From a bacterium (GTDB lineage Bacteria; Chloroflexota; Dormibacteria; Dormibacterales; Dormibacteraceae), in NCBI GenBank assembly GCA_004299235.1, contig SCQL01000003.1, positions 18,789 through 82,788 of the forward strand: DNA of 64,000 nucleotides. Direction: 5' to 3'. The position numbers were made by a program, and so were the translations under genes. Positions 35,518-45,590 of the stretch are shown here, in pieces (position 1 is the stretch's first letter; every line of letters starts with the position of its first letter). Below the pieces are notes generated by a model that was given only the letters and a program-made list of their open reading frames with translations, was not told the DNA's origin and did not search any database.

Positions 35518-37605
35518 GTGAGCGTCACCCTCGACCGCCACAGCTTTCCGTTCACCGCGATCGTCGGCCAGGAGTCGATGAAGCTGGCTTTGATCCTTAA
35601 CGCCATCGTGCCCACCATCGGCGGCGTTCTGATCCGCGGCGAGAAGGGCACGGGCAAGTCCACGGCCGTTCGCGCCCTGGCCCGGCTGCTCCCCGAGCAC
35701 GACGTCGTCGAGGGCTGTCATTTCGGCTGCGACCCGACCGACCGCGAAGCCCTCTGCGCCGACTGCCGCGGGCGGGCCGGGGTCCTGCCCCACCACAAGC
35801 GCCGGATGCGCGTGGTCGAGCTGCCGATCAACTCGTCCGAGGACCGTGTGGTCGGCACGATCGACATCGAGGCGGCCCTGCGGACGGGCGCCCGGCGCTT
35901 CGAGCCGGGCGTGCTGGCGGAGGCCAACCGCAACATCCTCTACGTCGACGAGGTCAACCTGCTGGACGACCACCTGGTCGACGTGCTCCTCGACGCCGCG
36001 GCCATGGGCGTCAACGTGGTCGAGCGCGAGGGCGTGTCGTTCGCCCATCCAGCGCGGTTCATCCTGGTCGGGACGATGAACCCCGAGGAGGGGGAGCTGC
36101 GCCCGCAGCTGCTCGACCGCTTCGGCCTGTGCGTCGACGTCGAGGGCATCCGCGATCCCGACCAGCGCGTCCTGATCGCCGAGCGCGACGCGGCGTTCAA
36201 GCGGGGCGAGCACGAGTTCGCGAACGAATTCGCGGCCGCCGACAACAACCTGGCGCGCGCGCTGGGAGAGGCGATCGCGGCGGTGAAAAACGTGCGCGCC
36301 ACACCGGGTCACGCGCGCCTGATCTCTTCGCTCTGCGTCGAGGCCGAGGTCCTGGGACACCGGGCCGACGTCGTCATCGACCACGCGGCGCGAGCCCTGG
36401 CGGCATACCGGCGTCACGCCGCGCCCGGCCGCGACGACATCTACGACGCCGCGGCCCTGGCGCTGGCGCACCGCGCCCGGCAGCCGTTGAAGCGAGACCA
36501 GGACGAGACCACCTCGGCCGAGCATGGGGAGGAGCAGGAGGGTTCGAAGCCGGCCGAGCCGGAAGCGGGCGACCCGCAGGCGTCGGACAGCGAGTCGGCG
36601 GCGGAAGCCTCGGCCGAGTCGAGCGCCAGCGCGTCCGACAGCGGCGAGCAGTCCGCCGGCAGCGACCAGGGCACGACGACCGGGGGCTCCAGCGGTCACG
36701 AGTCCGCGACCGACGCCGTGGAGACCTTCAACCTGCGGCGCATCGACCTGCCGCGGCAGAGACGCGTGCGCAAGCAGGGCGGCAAGCGCGCGGCGAGCCA
36801 GACTCCGGATCGCCGCGGCCGCTACGTGCGAGCGGAGCCGAAGGCCAAGGTCAACGACCTCGCCATCGACGCCACGGTGCGTGCGGCGGCGCCGATGCAG
36901 AAGGACCGGGGGCGCAGGGAGGGCGAACGCCTCAAGCTCGAGCGCGAAGACCTGCGGCAGAAGGTCCGCGAGCGCAAGGTGGGCAACCTGATCGTGTTCG
37001 TGGTCGACGCGTCGGCGTCGATGGACGCGGAGCAGCGCATGGCCGCGACCAAGGGCGCCATCCTGTCGCTCCTGCAGGACGCGTATGTGCGGCGCGATCG
37101 CGTCGCGGTCGTGATCTTCAAGAACCGGACCGCCGAGGTGGTGCTGCGCCCGACCTCCAGCGTGTCGCTCGCGCGCCGCCGCCTCGAGAGGCTTTCGGTC
37201 GGCGGCACGACGCCGCTGACGCACGGCCTGATGGCCGGCTACAAGGTGGTCAAGACCGAGCTGCTCCGCGACCCTTCGATCCGCCCGCTCCTGGTCCTCA
37301 TCAGCGACGGTCGCGGCAACATCTCGATGTTCAAGGAAGAGCCGCTGATCGAAGCCCAGAAGGTGGCGGCGATGATCGAGGCCGAGCAGATCGATTCGCT
37401 GGTCATCGACTCCGCTCGCGACTACAGCCACCTGCCGTCGGTGCAGCACCTCGCGAGGGTGGCGCCGATGTATCAGACCTACGCGATCAACGCCTGCGCG
37501 GACCTGGCCGAGAGGATGGGCGCGCGCTACTACGGCCTGTACGACCTCTCGCGCGACGAGATCGCCTCGGCGGTGGAGCGCGAGCTCGGCAGGGGCGGCC
37601 GGTAA
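35518..37605 (+). CDS. Magnesium/cobalt-chelatase-like AAA+/VWA fusion (ChlD/BchD-like)
   Basis: About 695 residues from GTG 35518. AAA+ module (about 1-330) with Walker [10 protein letters not shown] (about 41-49), Walker [13 protein letters not shown] and a Cys cluster [18 protein letters not shown] long Glu/Ser/Asp-rich linker (about 330-410) leads to a VWA domain with MIDAS DASAS (about 500) and GGTTP. ChlD-type subunits couple ATPase rings to metal insertion into tetrapyrroles. No bacteriochlorophyll gene is present and no ChlH/CobN subunit is in view, so cobalt insertion for B12, as nrdJ needs, is the likelier role. Confidence 0.85.
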   Translation: MSVTLDRHSFPFTAIVGQESMKLALILNAIVPTIGGVLIRGEKGTGKSTAVRALARLLPEHDVVEGCHFGCDPTDREALCADCRGRAGVLPHHKRRMRVVELPINSSEDRVVGTIDIEAALRTGARRFEPGVLAEANRNILYVDEVNLLDDHLVDVLLDAAAMGVNVVEREGVSFAHPARFILVGTMNPEEGELRPQLLDRFGLCVDVEGIRDPDQRVLIAERDAAFKRGEHEFANEFAAADNNLARALGEAIAAVKNVRATPGHARLISSLCVEAEVLGHRADVVIDHAARALAAYRRHAAPGRDDIYDAAALALAHRARQPLKRDQDETTSAEHGEEQEGSKPAEPEAGDPQASDSESAAEASAESSASASDSGEQSAGSDQGTTTGGSSGHESATDAVETFNLRRIDLPRQRRVRKQGGKRAASQTPDRRGRYVRAEPKAKVNDLAIDATVRAAAPMQKDRGRREGERLKLEREDLRQKVRERKVGNLIVFVVDASASMDAEQRMAATKGAILSLLQDAYVRRDRVAVVIFKNRTAEVVLRPTSSVSLARRRLERLSVGGTTPLTHGLMAGYKVVKTELLRDPSIRPLLVLISDGRGNISMFKEEPLIEAQKVAAMIEAEQIDSLVIDSARDYSHLPSVQHLARVAPMYQTYAINACADLAERMGARYYGLYDLSRDEIASAVERELGRGGR

Positions 37606-37617
37606 CATTCCAAGCCT

Positions 37618-38649
37618 ATGGCCATAGACCGATACTCCTATCCGTTCACCGCGATCGTCGGCCAGGACGAGATGAAGCTGGCATTGGTGCTCAACGCGAT
37701 CAACCCGTCCATCGGCGGCGTCCTGATCCGCGGCGAGAAGGGCACCGGCAAGTCGACCGCGGTCCGCGCGCTCGCCAAGCTGCTGCCGGAGCAGCAGGTC
37801 GTCGAAGGCTGCCACTTCGGCTGCCACCCCGACGACCCCGAGGACTGGTGCCTCGACTGCCGCGAGCGGGCGCGATCGGGTGAGCTGCCGGTGACCACGC
37901 GGCGCATGCGCGTCGTCGAGCTGCCGATCAACGCCTCGGAAGACCGCGTCGTCGGCACCATCGACCTCGAGGCGGCGTTGAAGGAAGGCTCGCGACGCTT
38001 CGAGCCCGGAGTGCTCGCGGAGGCGAACCGGAACATCCTCTACGTGGACGAGGTCAACCTGCTCGACGACCACATCGTCGATGTGCTGCTGGACGCGGCC
38101 GCCATGGGCATCAACACCGTGGAGCGCGAGGGCGTGTCGGTCTCGCATCCATCGCGCTTCATCCTGGTCGGGACCATGAACCCCGAGGAGGGCGAGCTGC
38201 GGCCGCAGCTGCTCGACCGCTTCGGCCTGTGCGTCGACGTGGAGGGCATCCGCGACCTCGACCAGCGGGTCGCGATCGTCGAGAAAAGAGCCGTGTGGGA
38301 AGACGACCCCAACCTCTTCTACGAGCAGCACGCCGAGTCGGAGCAGAGCGTGCGCTCACAGATCGCCGAGGCGATCGCGACCTTTCCCGAGGTCGAGCTG
38401 CCGCGCGAGATGCTGCGGCTCATCGCTCAGATCTCGATCGCCTTGGAGGTCGACGGTCACCGCTCCGACCTGGTGTGCGCGCGCGCCGCGCAGGCGAAGG
38501 CGGCCTATGACAGCGCGAGCGAGGTCGGCGTCGGCCACGTCGGCGAGGTGGCGGAGATGGTGTTCGCCCACCGCGTCCATTCGGTGCCTTTCGGCAAGGG
38601 CGGGCCGAACCTGGGCGAGGTCATCGCCCGCATGGTCGGACAGGCTTAA
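37618..38649 (+). CDS. Magnesium/cobalt-chelatase ATPase subunit (ChlI/BchI-like)
   Basis: 343 residues. Walker [10 protein letters not shown], the insertion [17 protein letters not shown], Walker [14 protein letters not shown] and sensor GTMNPEEG. Its first about 240 residues are nearly the same as the AAA+ module of the preceding gene (same [13 protein letters not shown] and [17 protein letters not shown] blocks), so the pair arose by duplication. The C-terminal part differs (no linker or VWA). 12 bp separate the genes: a ChlI-ChlD operon. Confidence 0.88.
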   Translation: MAIDRYSYPFTAIVGQDEMKLALVLNAINPSIGGVLIRGEKGTGKSTAVRALAKLLPEQQVVEGCHFGCHPDDPEDWCLDCRERARSGELPVTTRRMRVVELPINASEDRVVGTIDLEAALKEGSRRFEPGVLAEANRNILYVDEVNLLDDHIVDVLLDAAAMGINTVEREGVSVSHPSRFILVGTMNPEEGELRPQLLDRFGLCVDVEGIRDLDQRVAIVEKRAVWEDDPNLFYEQHAESEQSVRSQIAEAIATFPEVELPREMLRLIAQISIALEVDGHRSDLVCARAAQAKAAYDSASEVGVGHVGEVAEMVFAHRVHSVPFGKGGPNLGEVIARMVGQA

Positions 38650-38742
38650 AACCGGCACGCACTCTTAGATTCGCCCGTGGCGGGTAGGTGGCCGGAGCCG
38701 AGACGAGTGCGAGAGCTGGCGGACCGCTTATCCTGACGGCCC

Positions 38743-40539
38743 GTGTTCCGAGCAGTTCCCACAGGCGCCGAGGCGGTCCGCTGGGACCTCAACGACCTCT
38801 TCGCGTCGCCGGCCGACCCGGCGATCGAGGCGCGGCTGACGCATGCGCTCGAGCGCGCGAAGGCGTTTGAGGCGAAGTACAGGGGCAAGGTCGCCACGCT
38901 GGAGCCGCGGGAGTTCGCCGCCATGATGCGCGAGCTCGCGGAGGATGAGGAGGCGGCGGCCACGCCCGAGGTGTACGCGTACCTGCTCCACAGCCAGAAC
39001 ACGCAGGACCCGGCTGCAGGGCGGCTGCTGGCTCGGGTGCGCGAGGCGAACGCGGAGCGCGGCCGGCACGGCGTGTTCTTCCCCCTCGAACTGGCGCAGG
39101 TCTCCGACGAGCACGCAGCCAAGCTGTACGCGGACCCCGGGTCGGCGCCCTACCGCCACACCGTGGAGGAGGCGCGCAAGTTCCGGCCGCACCAGCTGTC
39201 CGAGCCCGAAGAGCGCGTCCTCACCGACTACAGCCCGGTCGGCAACTCCGCCTGGACGCGGCTGTTCGAAGAGCTGTGCGCCGGCATCCGCGTCGATTTC
39301 GACGGCCGGCAGCTGGTCCTGGAGGAGGCGCTGACCCTGCTGCGCGAGCCCGATCGCGAGGTGCGCCGGCGCGCCAGCGGGGCGATCACGACCGCGCTGG
39401 GCCGCGACATCCGGACCCGCGCTTACGTCTTCAACGTCATCCTGCAGGAGAAGGCGATCGACGACCGCCTCCGTCATTTCCCGACCTGGATCTCGTCGAG
39501 GAACCTGGCCAACGAGACCTCCGACGAGGCGGTGTCGGCGCTGGTGGAGGCCGTCACCGGCCGCTACGACGTCTGCGTGCGCTACTACCGGGTTAAAAAG
39601 CACCTTCTCGGCGTGGACGCGCTCCACGAGTGGGACCGATACGCGCCGATCCAGGAGGTGACCCGCGACCTCTCGTGGGAGGAGGCGAAGGAGCTGGTGC
39701 TCGGCGCGTACCGGCGCTTCTCCACCCGCGCGGGCGCGCTGGTCGAGGACTTCTTCACGCGCCACTGGGTCGACGCCGCCGTGCTGCCCGGCAAGTCGGG
39801 CGGGGCGTACTGCATGCCGGTGACGCCGCACCACCACCCGTACGTCATGCTGAACTTCACCGGCAAGCTGCGGGACGCGCTCACGCTGGCGCACGAGCTG
39901 GGCCACGGCCTGCACGACCGCCTCGCGTCGAAGCAGCACATCTTCGATTTCCACCCGCCGCTGACGCTGGCCGAGACGGCGTCGGTCTTTGGAGAGGCGC
40001 TGACCTTCGACCGCATCATGGCCGAGGAGAAGGACCCCCAAATCCGCCTGGCGATGCTGTGCAACCAGTGCGAGGACGCCTTCTCGACCGTCTTCCGGCA
40101 GGTGGCCTTCAACCGCTACGAGGAGGCGTGTCACACGGCGCGGCGCGTCGAGGGCGAGCTCGCGGTGGATCAGCTGGGCGAGCTCTACCAGGCCAAGGTC
40201 CAGCCGATGTTCGGCGATGCCCTGATCCTGACCGGCGAGCACAAGGATTGGTGGAGCTACGTCGGGCACTTCGTCCACACGCCGGGGTACGTGTACGCCT
40301 ACGCGTTCGGCAACCTGCTCGCTCTGTCGGTGTACCACCGCTTCCTGGAGCGCGGCCCCGCCTTCGTCGAGGATTACCTGGACTTCCTGGCCGCCGGCGG
40401 GTCGACGCGGCCGAACGAGCTGGTCCGCCGTCTCGGCATGGACATCACCGACCCGGGCGTCTGGGACGCGGGCCTAAAGATCCTGGACGGGATGGTCACG
40501 GAGGTGGAACAGCTCGCCGCGGCGACCGGTCGCGCCTAG
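38743..40539 (+). CDS. pepF: Oligoendopeptidase F-type peptidase (M3B family)
   Basis: 598 residues from GTG 38743. Zinc motif HELGH at H384-E385-H388, followed by the third ligand region ETASVFGEAL (E about 25 residues later); the catalytic domain continues with a C-terminal YAFGNLLALSVY block. Cleaves short peptides in the cytoplasm. Monocistronic. Confidence 0.92.
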   Translation: MFRAVPTGAEAVRWDLNDLFASPADPAIEARLTHALERAKAFEAKYRGKVATLEPREFAAMMRELAEDEEAAATPEVYAYLLHSQNTQDPAAGRLLARVREANAERGRHGVFFPLELAQVSDEHAAKLYADPGSAPYRHTVEEARKFRPHQLSEPEERVLTDYSPVGNSAWTRLFEELCAGIRVDFDGRQLVLEEALTLLREPDREVRRRASGAITTALGRDIRTRAYVFNVILQEKAIDDRLRHFPTWISSRNLANETSDEAVSALVEAVTGRYDVCVRYYRVKKHLLGVDALHEWDRYAPIQEVTRDLSWEEAKELVLGAYRRFSTRAGALVEDFFTRHWVDAAVLPGKSGGAYCMPVTPHHHPYVMLNFTGKLRDALTLAHELGHGLHDRLASKQHIFDFHPPLTLAETASVFGEALTFDRIMAEEKDPQIRLAMLCNQCEDAFSTVFRQVAFNRYEEACHTARRVEGELAVDQLGELYQAKVQPMFGDALILTGEHKDWWSYVGHFVHTPGYVYAYAFGNLLALSVYHRFLERGPAFVEDYLDFLAAGGSTRPNELVRRLGMDITDPGVWDAGLKILDGMVTEVEQLAAATGRA

Positions 40540-40594
40540 GGTGGCCGGTAAATCACCAACAAATCTTTCGCCGCGCAGCGGTAGCAAGCCCGCG

Positions 40595-40630
40595 CCCCTC
40601 ACCCTTGCCCTCTCCCCGGCGGGGAGAGGG
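40595..40630 (-). repeat. Palindromic repeat copy
   Basis: CCCCTCACCCTTGCC then CTCTCCCC-GGC-GGGGAGAGGG, in the same orientation as the copy at 34987. It lies in the 305-bp gap between pepF and tkt, which otherwise holds only the tkt promoter region. Confidence 0.75.
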
Positions 40631-40766
40631 GGCGCCACCGACATCGCTTGAGGCCTCCGAACGCCACGCGCACACCCCCTTCTCAGTCCTTCAGCCGCCT
40701 GCACGGGGATCTGACAGCCTAGGGCTGGAGTGGTGGATGCCGGGAGGGTCGTATTCGACGGCTCGG

Positions 40767-40780
40767 TAGACTTGGGTCTA
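40767..40780. promoter_or_regulatory. Palindrome upstream of the pentose-phosphate cluster
   Basis: TAGAC-TTGG-GTCTA is a perfect 5-bp inverted repeat 65 bp before the tkt start. It is the only compact dyad in the promoter region of the eight-gene cluster and therefore an operator candidate. No regulator gene is adjacent. Confidence 0.4.
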
Positions 40781-40844
40781 ACACACAGCCAGGTCCCGCG
40801 GCCGCGCCGTGGGCAGTCGCCACTCTGCAGTGGTAGGGAGTGAG

Positions 40845-42713
40845 ATGACGGTAACCGAATCCTTAACGACCACCGATCTCGAGTTCGCTCGCCAGTTGGG
40901 TCAGCAGCTGCGGGTCGACTCCATCCGATGCAGCACGGCGGCGGGATCGGGGCATCCGACGTCCTCCATGTCGGCGGCGGACCTGATCGCCGTCCTGATC
41001 GCCCGCTACCTGCAGTACGACTGGTCCAAGCCGAAGGACCCCAACAACGACCACCTCATCTACTCCAAGGGCCACGCCTCGCCGCTCTGCTACGCGATGT
41101 TCAAGGCTGTCGGCGCCGTCAGCGACGCCGAGCTGATGACGTATCGAGAGTTCGGCTCTCGCCTGCAGGGCCACCCGACGCCGGCCATCCCGTGGGTGGA
41201 CGTGGCGACGGGCTCCCTCGGCCAGGGACTGCCGATCGCGGTCGGGGTCGCGCTGGCCGGCATGTACCTCGACAAGCTCCCGTTCCACGTCTGGACCCTG
41301 TGCGGGGACTCGGAGCTCGCCGAGGGCTCGATCTGGGAGGCGCTGGACAAGGCCGGCCACTACCAGCTGTCCAACCTGACCGCGATCTTCGACATCAACC
41401 GGCTCGGCCAGCGCGGCGAGACCGAGTTCGGCTGGAACCTCGACGCCTACCGGCGCCGGGTGGAGGCGTTCGGCTGCTTCCCGATCGTGATCGACGGCCA
41501 CGACGTGACCGCCATCGACCGCGCCTTCGGCCAGGTGCTCTCGGCCACCGGTAAACCGACCGTGATCATCGCCAAGACGGTCAAGGGCAAGGGCTTCCCG
41601 GAGATCGAGAACAAGGACGGATGGCACGGCAAGGCCCTGCCGCCCGAGATGGCGGAGCGGGCGATCAAGGCACTCGGCGGCCTGCGGCACCTCAAGGTCA
41701 AGACCAGCCGGCCGGAGCGGACAGCGCGCGCCTCCAAGAACGCCGATCCCCCGCCCGTCACCCTGCCCGTCTACGGGAAGGAGGCCAAGGTCGCCACGCG
41801 CAAGGCATACGGAGACGCGCTGCTGGCGCTGGCCGCCATTCCGGACGTCGTCGCGATGGACGCCGAGGTGTCCAACTCGACGCACGCGGACGAGTTTGGC
41901 AAGGCCCACCCGGAACGGTTCTTCGAGATGTGGATCTCGGAGCAGCAGCTCGTCGCCACGGCGGTGGGCATGAGCGTGCGGGGCTACCGTCCGTTCGCCT
42001 CCACCTTCGCCGCGTTTTTCAGCCGCGCCTACGACTTCATCCGCATGGCGGGCATCTCGCAGGCCAACCTCCGGCTGGTCGGCTCGCACGCCGGGGTCGA
42101 GATCGGACAGGACGGGCCGTCGCAGATGGCGCTCGAAGACCTGGCCGCGATGCGCGCGGTCCACGGCTCGACGGTGCTCTACCCGTGCGATCCCAACCAG
42201 GCGGCGAAGCTCACGCGGCTGATGGCGGACACGCCGGGCGTCGTGTACATGCGCACGACCCGCGGCGCCTATCCGACCCTGTACGGACCGGCCGACAGCT
42301 TCCGCGTGGGGGGTGCGAAGGTGCTGCGCCAGAGCGCCAAGGACAAGGTCGCGCTCATCGGCGCCGGCGTCACCCTGCACGCCTGCCTCGCCGCCGCCGA
42401 GGCTCTGGCGGCGAAGAAGATCCCGGCCCGCGTCATCGACCTGTACTCGGTGAAGCCGGTCGACCTCAAGACGCTGCGCGAGGCGGCGCGCGTGACCAAG
42501 GGCAGGTTCGTGATCGTCGAGGACCACTACCCGGAGGGCGGGCTGGGGGCGGCGGTGATGGAGGCGATGGCGGCCGACGCCCCGCCGCGCGTCGCGCACC
42601 TGGCGGTGAGGGGGCTCCCGACCTCGGGCAAGCCCGATGAGCTGATCAACGCGGCCGGCATCTCGAGCCGGCACATCGTGGCGGCGGCGACCAAGCTGCT
42701 GCAGGCGAAGTAG
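40845..42713 (+). CDS. tkt: Transketolase
   Basis: 622 residues from ATG 40845 (TAGGGAG 5-11 nt upstream). Thiamine-diphosphate motif GDSELAEGSIWEA...NRLGQRGETE, substrate His in SGHPTSSMSAADL and YSKGHASP, and the pyrimidine domain RPFASTFAAFFSRAYD, GSHAGVEIGQDGPSQMALEDLA. It transfers C2 units between sugar phosphates. First gene of a co-directional run carrying the whole pentose-phosphate pathway. Confidence 0.94.
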   Translation: MTVTESLTTTDLEFARQLGQQLRVDSIRCSTAAGSGHPTSSMSAADLIAVLIARYLQYDWSKPKDPNNDHLIYSKGHASPLCYAMFKAVGAVSDAELMTYREFGSRLQGHPTPAIPWVDVATGSLGQGLPIAVGVALAGMYLDKLPFHVWTLCGDSELAEGSIWEALDKAGHYQLSNLTAIFDINRLGQRGETEFGWNLDAYRRRVEAFGCFPIVIDGHDVTAIDRAFGQVLSATGKPTVIIAKTVKGKGFPEIENKDGWHGKALPPEMAERAIKALGGLRHLKVKTSRPERTARASKNADPPPVTLPVYGKEAKVATRKAYGDALLALAAIPDVVAMDAEVSNSTHADEFGKAHPERFFEMWISEQQLVATAVGMSVRGYRPFASTFAAFFSRAYDFIRMAGISQANLRLVGSHAGVEIGQDGPSQMALEDLAAMRAVHGSTVLYPCDPNQAAKLTRLMADTPGVVYMRTTRGAYPTLYGPADSFRVGGAKVLRQSAKDKVALIGAGVTLHACLAAAEALAAKKIPARVIDLYSVKPVDLKTLREAARVTKGRFVIVEDHYPEGGLGAAVMEAMAADAPPRVAHLAVRGLPTSGKPDELINAAGISSRHIVAAATKLLQAK

Positions 42714-42717
42714 AGCG

Positions 42718-45519
42718 ATGGCGACCAAAAGCACACGCCGACCGGCTCCGCTCAAGGAGCTTAAGCAGATCGGCCAGTCCCTATGGCTCGACAACATCCG
42801 CCGTCAGCTCATCACCTCCGGCGAGCTGGCCCGGCTGCGCGACGAGGGCCTGACCGGCGTCACGTCCAACCCGACCATCTTCGAGAAGGCGGTCAGCGGC
42901 TCGAGCGACTACGACGAGGCGATGGTCCGGCTGGTGAACGCCAAACGAACACCGGCCGAGATGCTCTGGGAGTTGATGGTCGAGGACATCCAGGCCGCGG
43001 CCGACGTGTTCCGGCCGGTCTACGACAGGACCAAGGGCCAGGATGGATTCGTCAGCATCGAGGTGTCGCCGACCGTCGCCGCGAGCACCAGGCGGACGAT
43101 CGCGTTCGCCGAGGACCTCCGCGAGCGCTGCCGCCGGCCGAACGTGATGGTCAAGATCCCCGCCACCAAAGAGGGGCTGCTGGCCATCTACGACCAGGTC
43201 TCCAAGGGCCACAACATCAACATCACGCTGATCTTCGCCGTCGAGCGCTACGCCGAGGTCGTCGAGGCGTACCTGTCGGGCCTGGAGAAATGGCACGAGC
43301 GGGGCGGGGACCTGCGCAAGGTCGCCAGCGTCGCGAGCTTCTTCGTCAGCCGCGTCGACACCAAGGTCGACAAGCTCCTGGCGGAGAAGGTCCAGCTGAG
43401 CACGGACCCGGCCCAGAAGCGCGCTCTCGAGCGGCTGTACGGCAAGGCGGCCATCGCCAACTCGAAAAGGGCGTACGAGCGCTACCAGCAGCTGTTCAGC
43501 GGCCCGCGCTGGGACAGGCTGCGCAAGGCCGGGGCCCAGACGCAGCGGTGCCTGTGGGCCAGCACTTCGACCAAGGACCCGCGCTACCCCGACACCTACT
43601 ACGTCGAGGAGCTGATCGGCTCGCACACCGTCGACACCATTCCCCCGGCCACGCTGGCCGCGTTCCGGGAGCACGGCGAGGTCCGGCGCAGCCTGGACGA
43701 GAACGTGGAGCTCGCCAAGCGCCAGCTGAAGCAGCTGGCGGACGCCGGGGTGGACCTCGACCAGGTCACGCGCGAGCTCGAGGTCGAGGGCGTCGAGGCG
43801 TTCACGAAGTCGTTCGAGACCCTGCTCGCGACGCTCGCCAAGGCTTCGAAGGACATCAGGGCGGGGAAAGGGCCGCGGCAGTGGCACAGCCTGGGCGAGC
43901 TGCAGCCGGCCGTCGATGCGCAGCTCGGCAAGCTGCAGAAGGAAGAGGCGGCGCGCCGTCTGTGGGCCAAGGACTCGACGCTTTGGAGCGCCGACCCTAA
44001 GAAGCGCGAGGAGATCCGCGACCGCCTCGGCTGGCTGAACGTCGCCGAGAAGATGCTCGAGCACGGAGCGGAGTTCCGCGACCTGGCGAAGCACGGCCGC
44101 ACGTACTCCGACGTCGTGCTGCTGGGCATGGGCGGCTCGAGCCTGTGCCCGGACGTGCTGCGGCACACGTTCGGCGCCGTCAAGGGCCATCCCCAGCTGC
44201 ACGTGCTGGACACCACCGACCCGGCGACGATCCTGGGCGTCCGATCGAAGATCAGAATCCAGGACACGCTCTTCGTCGTCGCGTCGAAATCCGGCGAGAC
44301 GACCGAGACGCTCTCGCACTTCGCCTACTTCTGGGACCAGGTCAACATCAACGGGCGCGCGGGCATGGCCGGGCGGCACTTCGCCGCCATCACCGACCCC
44401 GGCACGTCGCTCGAGAAGCTCGCCAAGGACCACGGGTTCCGCTGGATCTTTCCCAACCCCCCGGACATCGGCGGCCGCTACTCGGCGCTGAGCTACTTCG
44501 GCCTCGTGCCCGGGTCGCTCATGGGCGTCGATGTCACGCAGATGCTCGAGCGGGCGATGGAGATGGCGAGCTCGTGCGCCGACTCGGTGCCGGTCAACAT
44601 CAATCCCGGCGTGTGGCTGGGTGCGGTCCTGGGCCGGCTCGCTGCCGGCGGCCGCAACAAGCTCACGCTCATCGCCTCGCCGAAGGTCGCGACGTTCGGC
44701 TACTGGGTCGAGCAGCTCATCGCCGAGAGCACGGGCAAGCAGGGCAAGGGGATCGTGCCCGTCGAGGGCGAGCCCCTGGGCAAGCCCGCGGTCTACGGCG
44801 ACGACCGCGTGTTCGTCCACATCCGGATGGATTCCGACCCGGTCAACCGCGCCGTGCAGGCGCTGGAGAAGGCGGGCCAGCCGGTGGTGACGCTGACGTT
44901 GCGGGACAAGCTCGACCTGGGTGGCGAGTTCCTCCGCTGGGAGGTGGCGACCGCCATCGCGGGCTCGATTCTCGGCATCGACCCGTTCGACCAGCCCAAC
45001 GTGCAGGAGTCCAAGGACAACACGAAGAAGGTCCTGGCGAAGTTCAAGAGCAGCGGCAAGCTGCCGGCGGCGGAGTCGGTGCCCGCGGCCGAGTCGCTCG
45101 CCGGGCTCCAAGCGCTGCTGGCGCGCGCCAAGCCGGGCGCCTACTTCGCGATCATGGCCTACACGGCGCGCACGCCGGGATCCGAGTCGGCGATCGCCGC
45201 CATCCGCTCGGCGGTGCGTGACCGCATGCGCATCGCGACCACGGCGGGATACGGGCCGCGATTCCTGCACTCGACCGGCCAGCTGCACAAAGGCGGTCCG
45301 AAGACCGGCCTGTTCCTGCAGATCGTCCAGGACGACACGCGCGACGTGGCCATCCCAGGCCAGCCGTTCAGCTTCTCCGTGCTCAAGCAGTCGCAGTCGC
45401 TGGGCGACCTGCAGTCGCTAAGCTCGCGCCGCCTGCCCGTGCTGCGCGTGACGCTCGGGCGCCAGCCGGCGGCAGGCTGGCGGGCGCTGGCGACCGCGGT
45501 CAAATCAGCGATCAAGTAG
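42718..45519 (+). CDS. tal-pgi: Bifunctional transaldolase / glucose-6-phosphate isomerase
   Basis: 933 residues in one frame. Transaldolase half (about 1-370): SNPTIFEKAV, Schiff-base Lys K146 in MVKIPATKEG, GHNINITLIF, and LWASTSTKDPRYPD. Isomerase half (about 400-930): GMGGSSLCPDVL, SKSGETTETL, GGRYSALSYFGL. It would convert sedoheptulose-7-P plus glyceraldehyde-3-P to fructose-6-P and pass that on to glucose-6-P, closing the oxidative cycle. Such fusions are known in some bacteria. 4 bp after tkt. Confidence 0.93.
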   Translation: MATKSTRRPAPLKELKQIGQSLWLDNIRRQLITSGELARLRDEGLTGVTSNPTIFEKAVSGSSDYDEAMVRLVNAKRTPAEMLWELMVEDIQAAADVFRPVYDRTKGQDGFVSIEVSPTVAASTRRTIAFAEDLRERCRRPNVMVKIPATKEGLLAIYDQVSKGHNINITLIFAVERYAEVVEAYLSGLEKWHERGGDLRKVASVASFFVSRVDTKVDKLLAEKVQLSTDPAQKRALERLYGKAAIANSKRAYERYQQLFSGPRWDRLRKAGAQTQRCLWASTSTKDPRYPDTYYVEELIGSHTVDTIPPATLAAFREHGEVRRSLDENVELAKRQLKQLADAGVDLDQVTRELEVEGVEAFTKSFETLLATLAKASKDIRAGKGPRQWHSLGELQPAVDAQLGKLQKEEAARRLWAKDSTLWSADPKKREEIRDRLGWLNVAEKMLEHGAEFRDLAKHGRTYSDVVLLGMGGSSLCPDVLRHTFGAVKGHPQLHVLDTTDPATILGVRSKIRIQDTLFVVASKSGETTETLSHFAYFWDQVNINGRAGMAGRHFAAITDPGTSLEKLAKDHGFRWIFPNPPDIGGRYSALSYFGLVPGSLMGVDVTQMLERAMEMASSCADSVPVNINPGVWLGAVLGRLAAGGRNKLTLIASPKVATFGYWVEQLIAESTGKQGKGIVPVEGEPLGKPAVYGDDRVFVHIRMDSDPVNRAVQALEKAGQPVVTLTLRDKLDLGGEFLRWEVATAIAGSILGIDPFDQPNVQESKDNTKKVLAKFKSSGKLPAAESVPAAESLAGLQALLARAKPGAYFAIMAYTARTPGSESAIAAIRSAVRDRMRIATTAGYGPRFLHSTGQLHKGGPKTGLFLQIVQDDTRDVAIPGQPFSFSVLKQSQSLGDLQSLSSRRLPVLRVTLGRQPAAGWRALATAVKSAIK

Positions 45520-45526
45520 AGAGTTC

Positions 45527-45559
45527 CCTTCCCCTTCGAGGGCAGGGTCAGGGTGGGGG
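45527..45559 (+). repeat. Diverged palindromic repeat copy
   Basis: CCTTCCCCTTCGAGGGCAGG then GTCAGGGTGGGGG, between tal-pgi and gnd. It retains the family's layout with a weakened hairpin. Confidence 0.5.
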
Positions 45560-45590
45560 CCTAAGCTCCCATCCCGGGAGAGATATAGAT

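Noticed and set aside
35494..38331. A 945-codon open frame on the minus strand
   Set aside because: It is the antisense of the two chelatase genes, whose protein motifs are unmistakable; its translation is Arg/His/Asp-rich with no fold. Long antisense frames are expected at this G+C.
42781..45288. An 835-codon open frame on the minus strand
   Set aside because: Antisense of the tal-pgi gene; low-complexity translation, no ribosome site or family motif.
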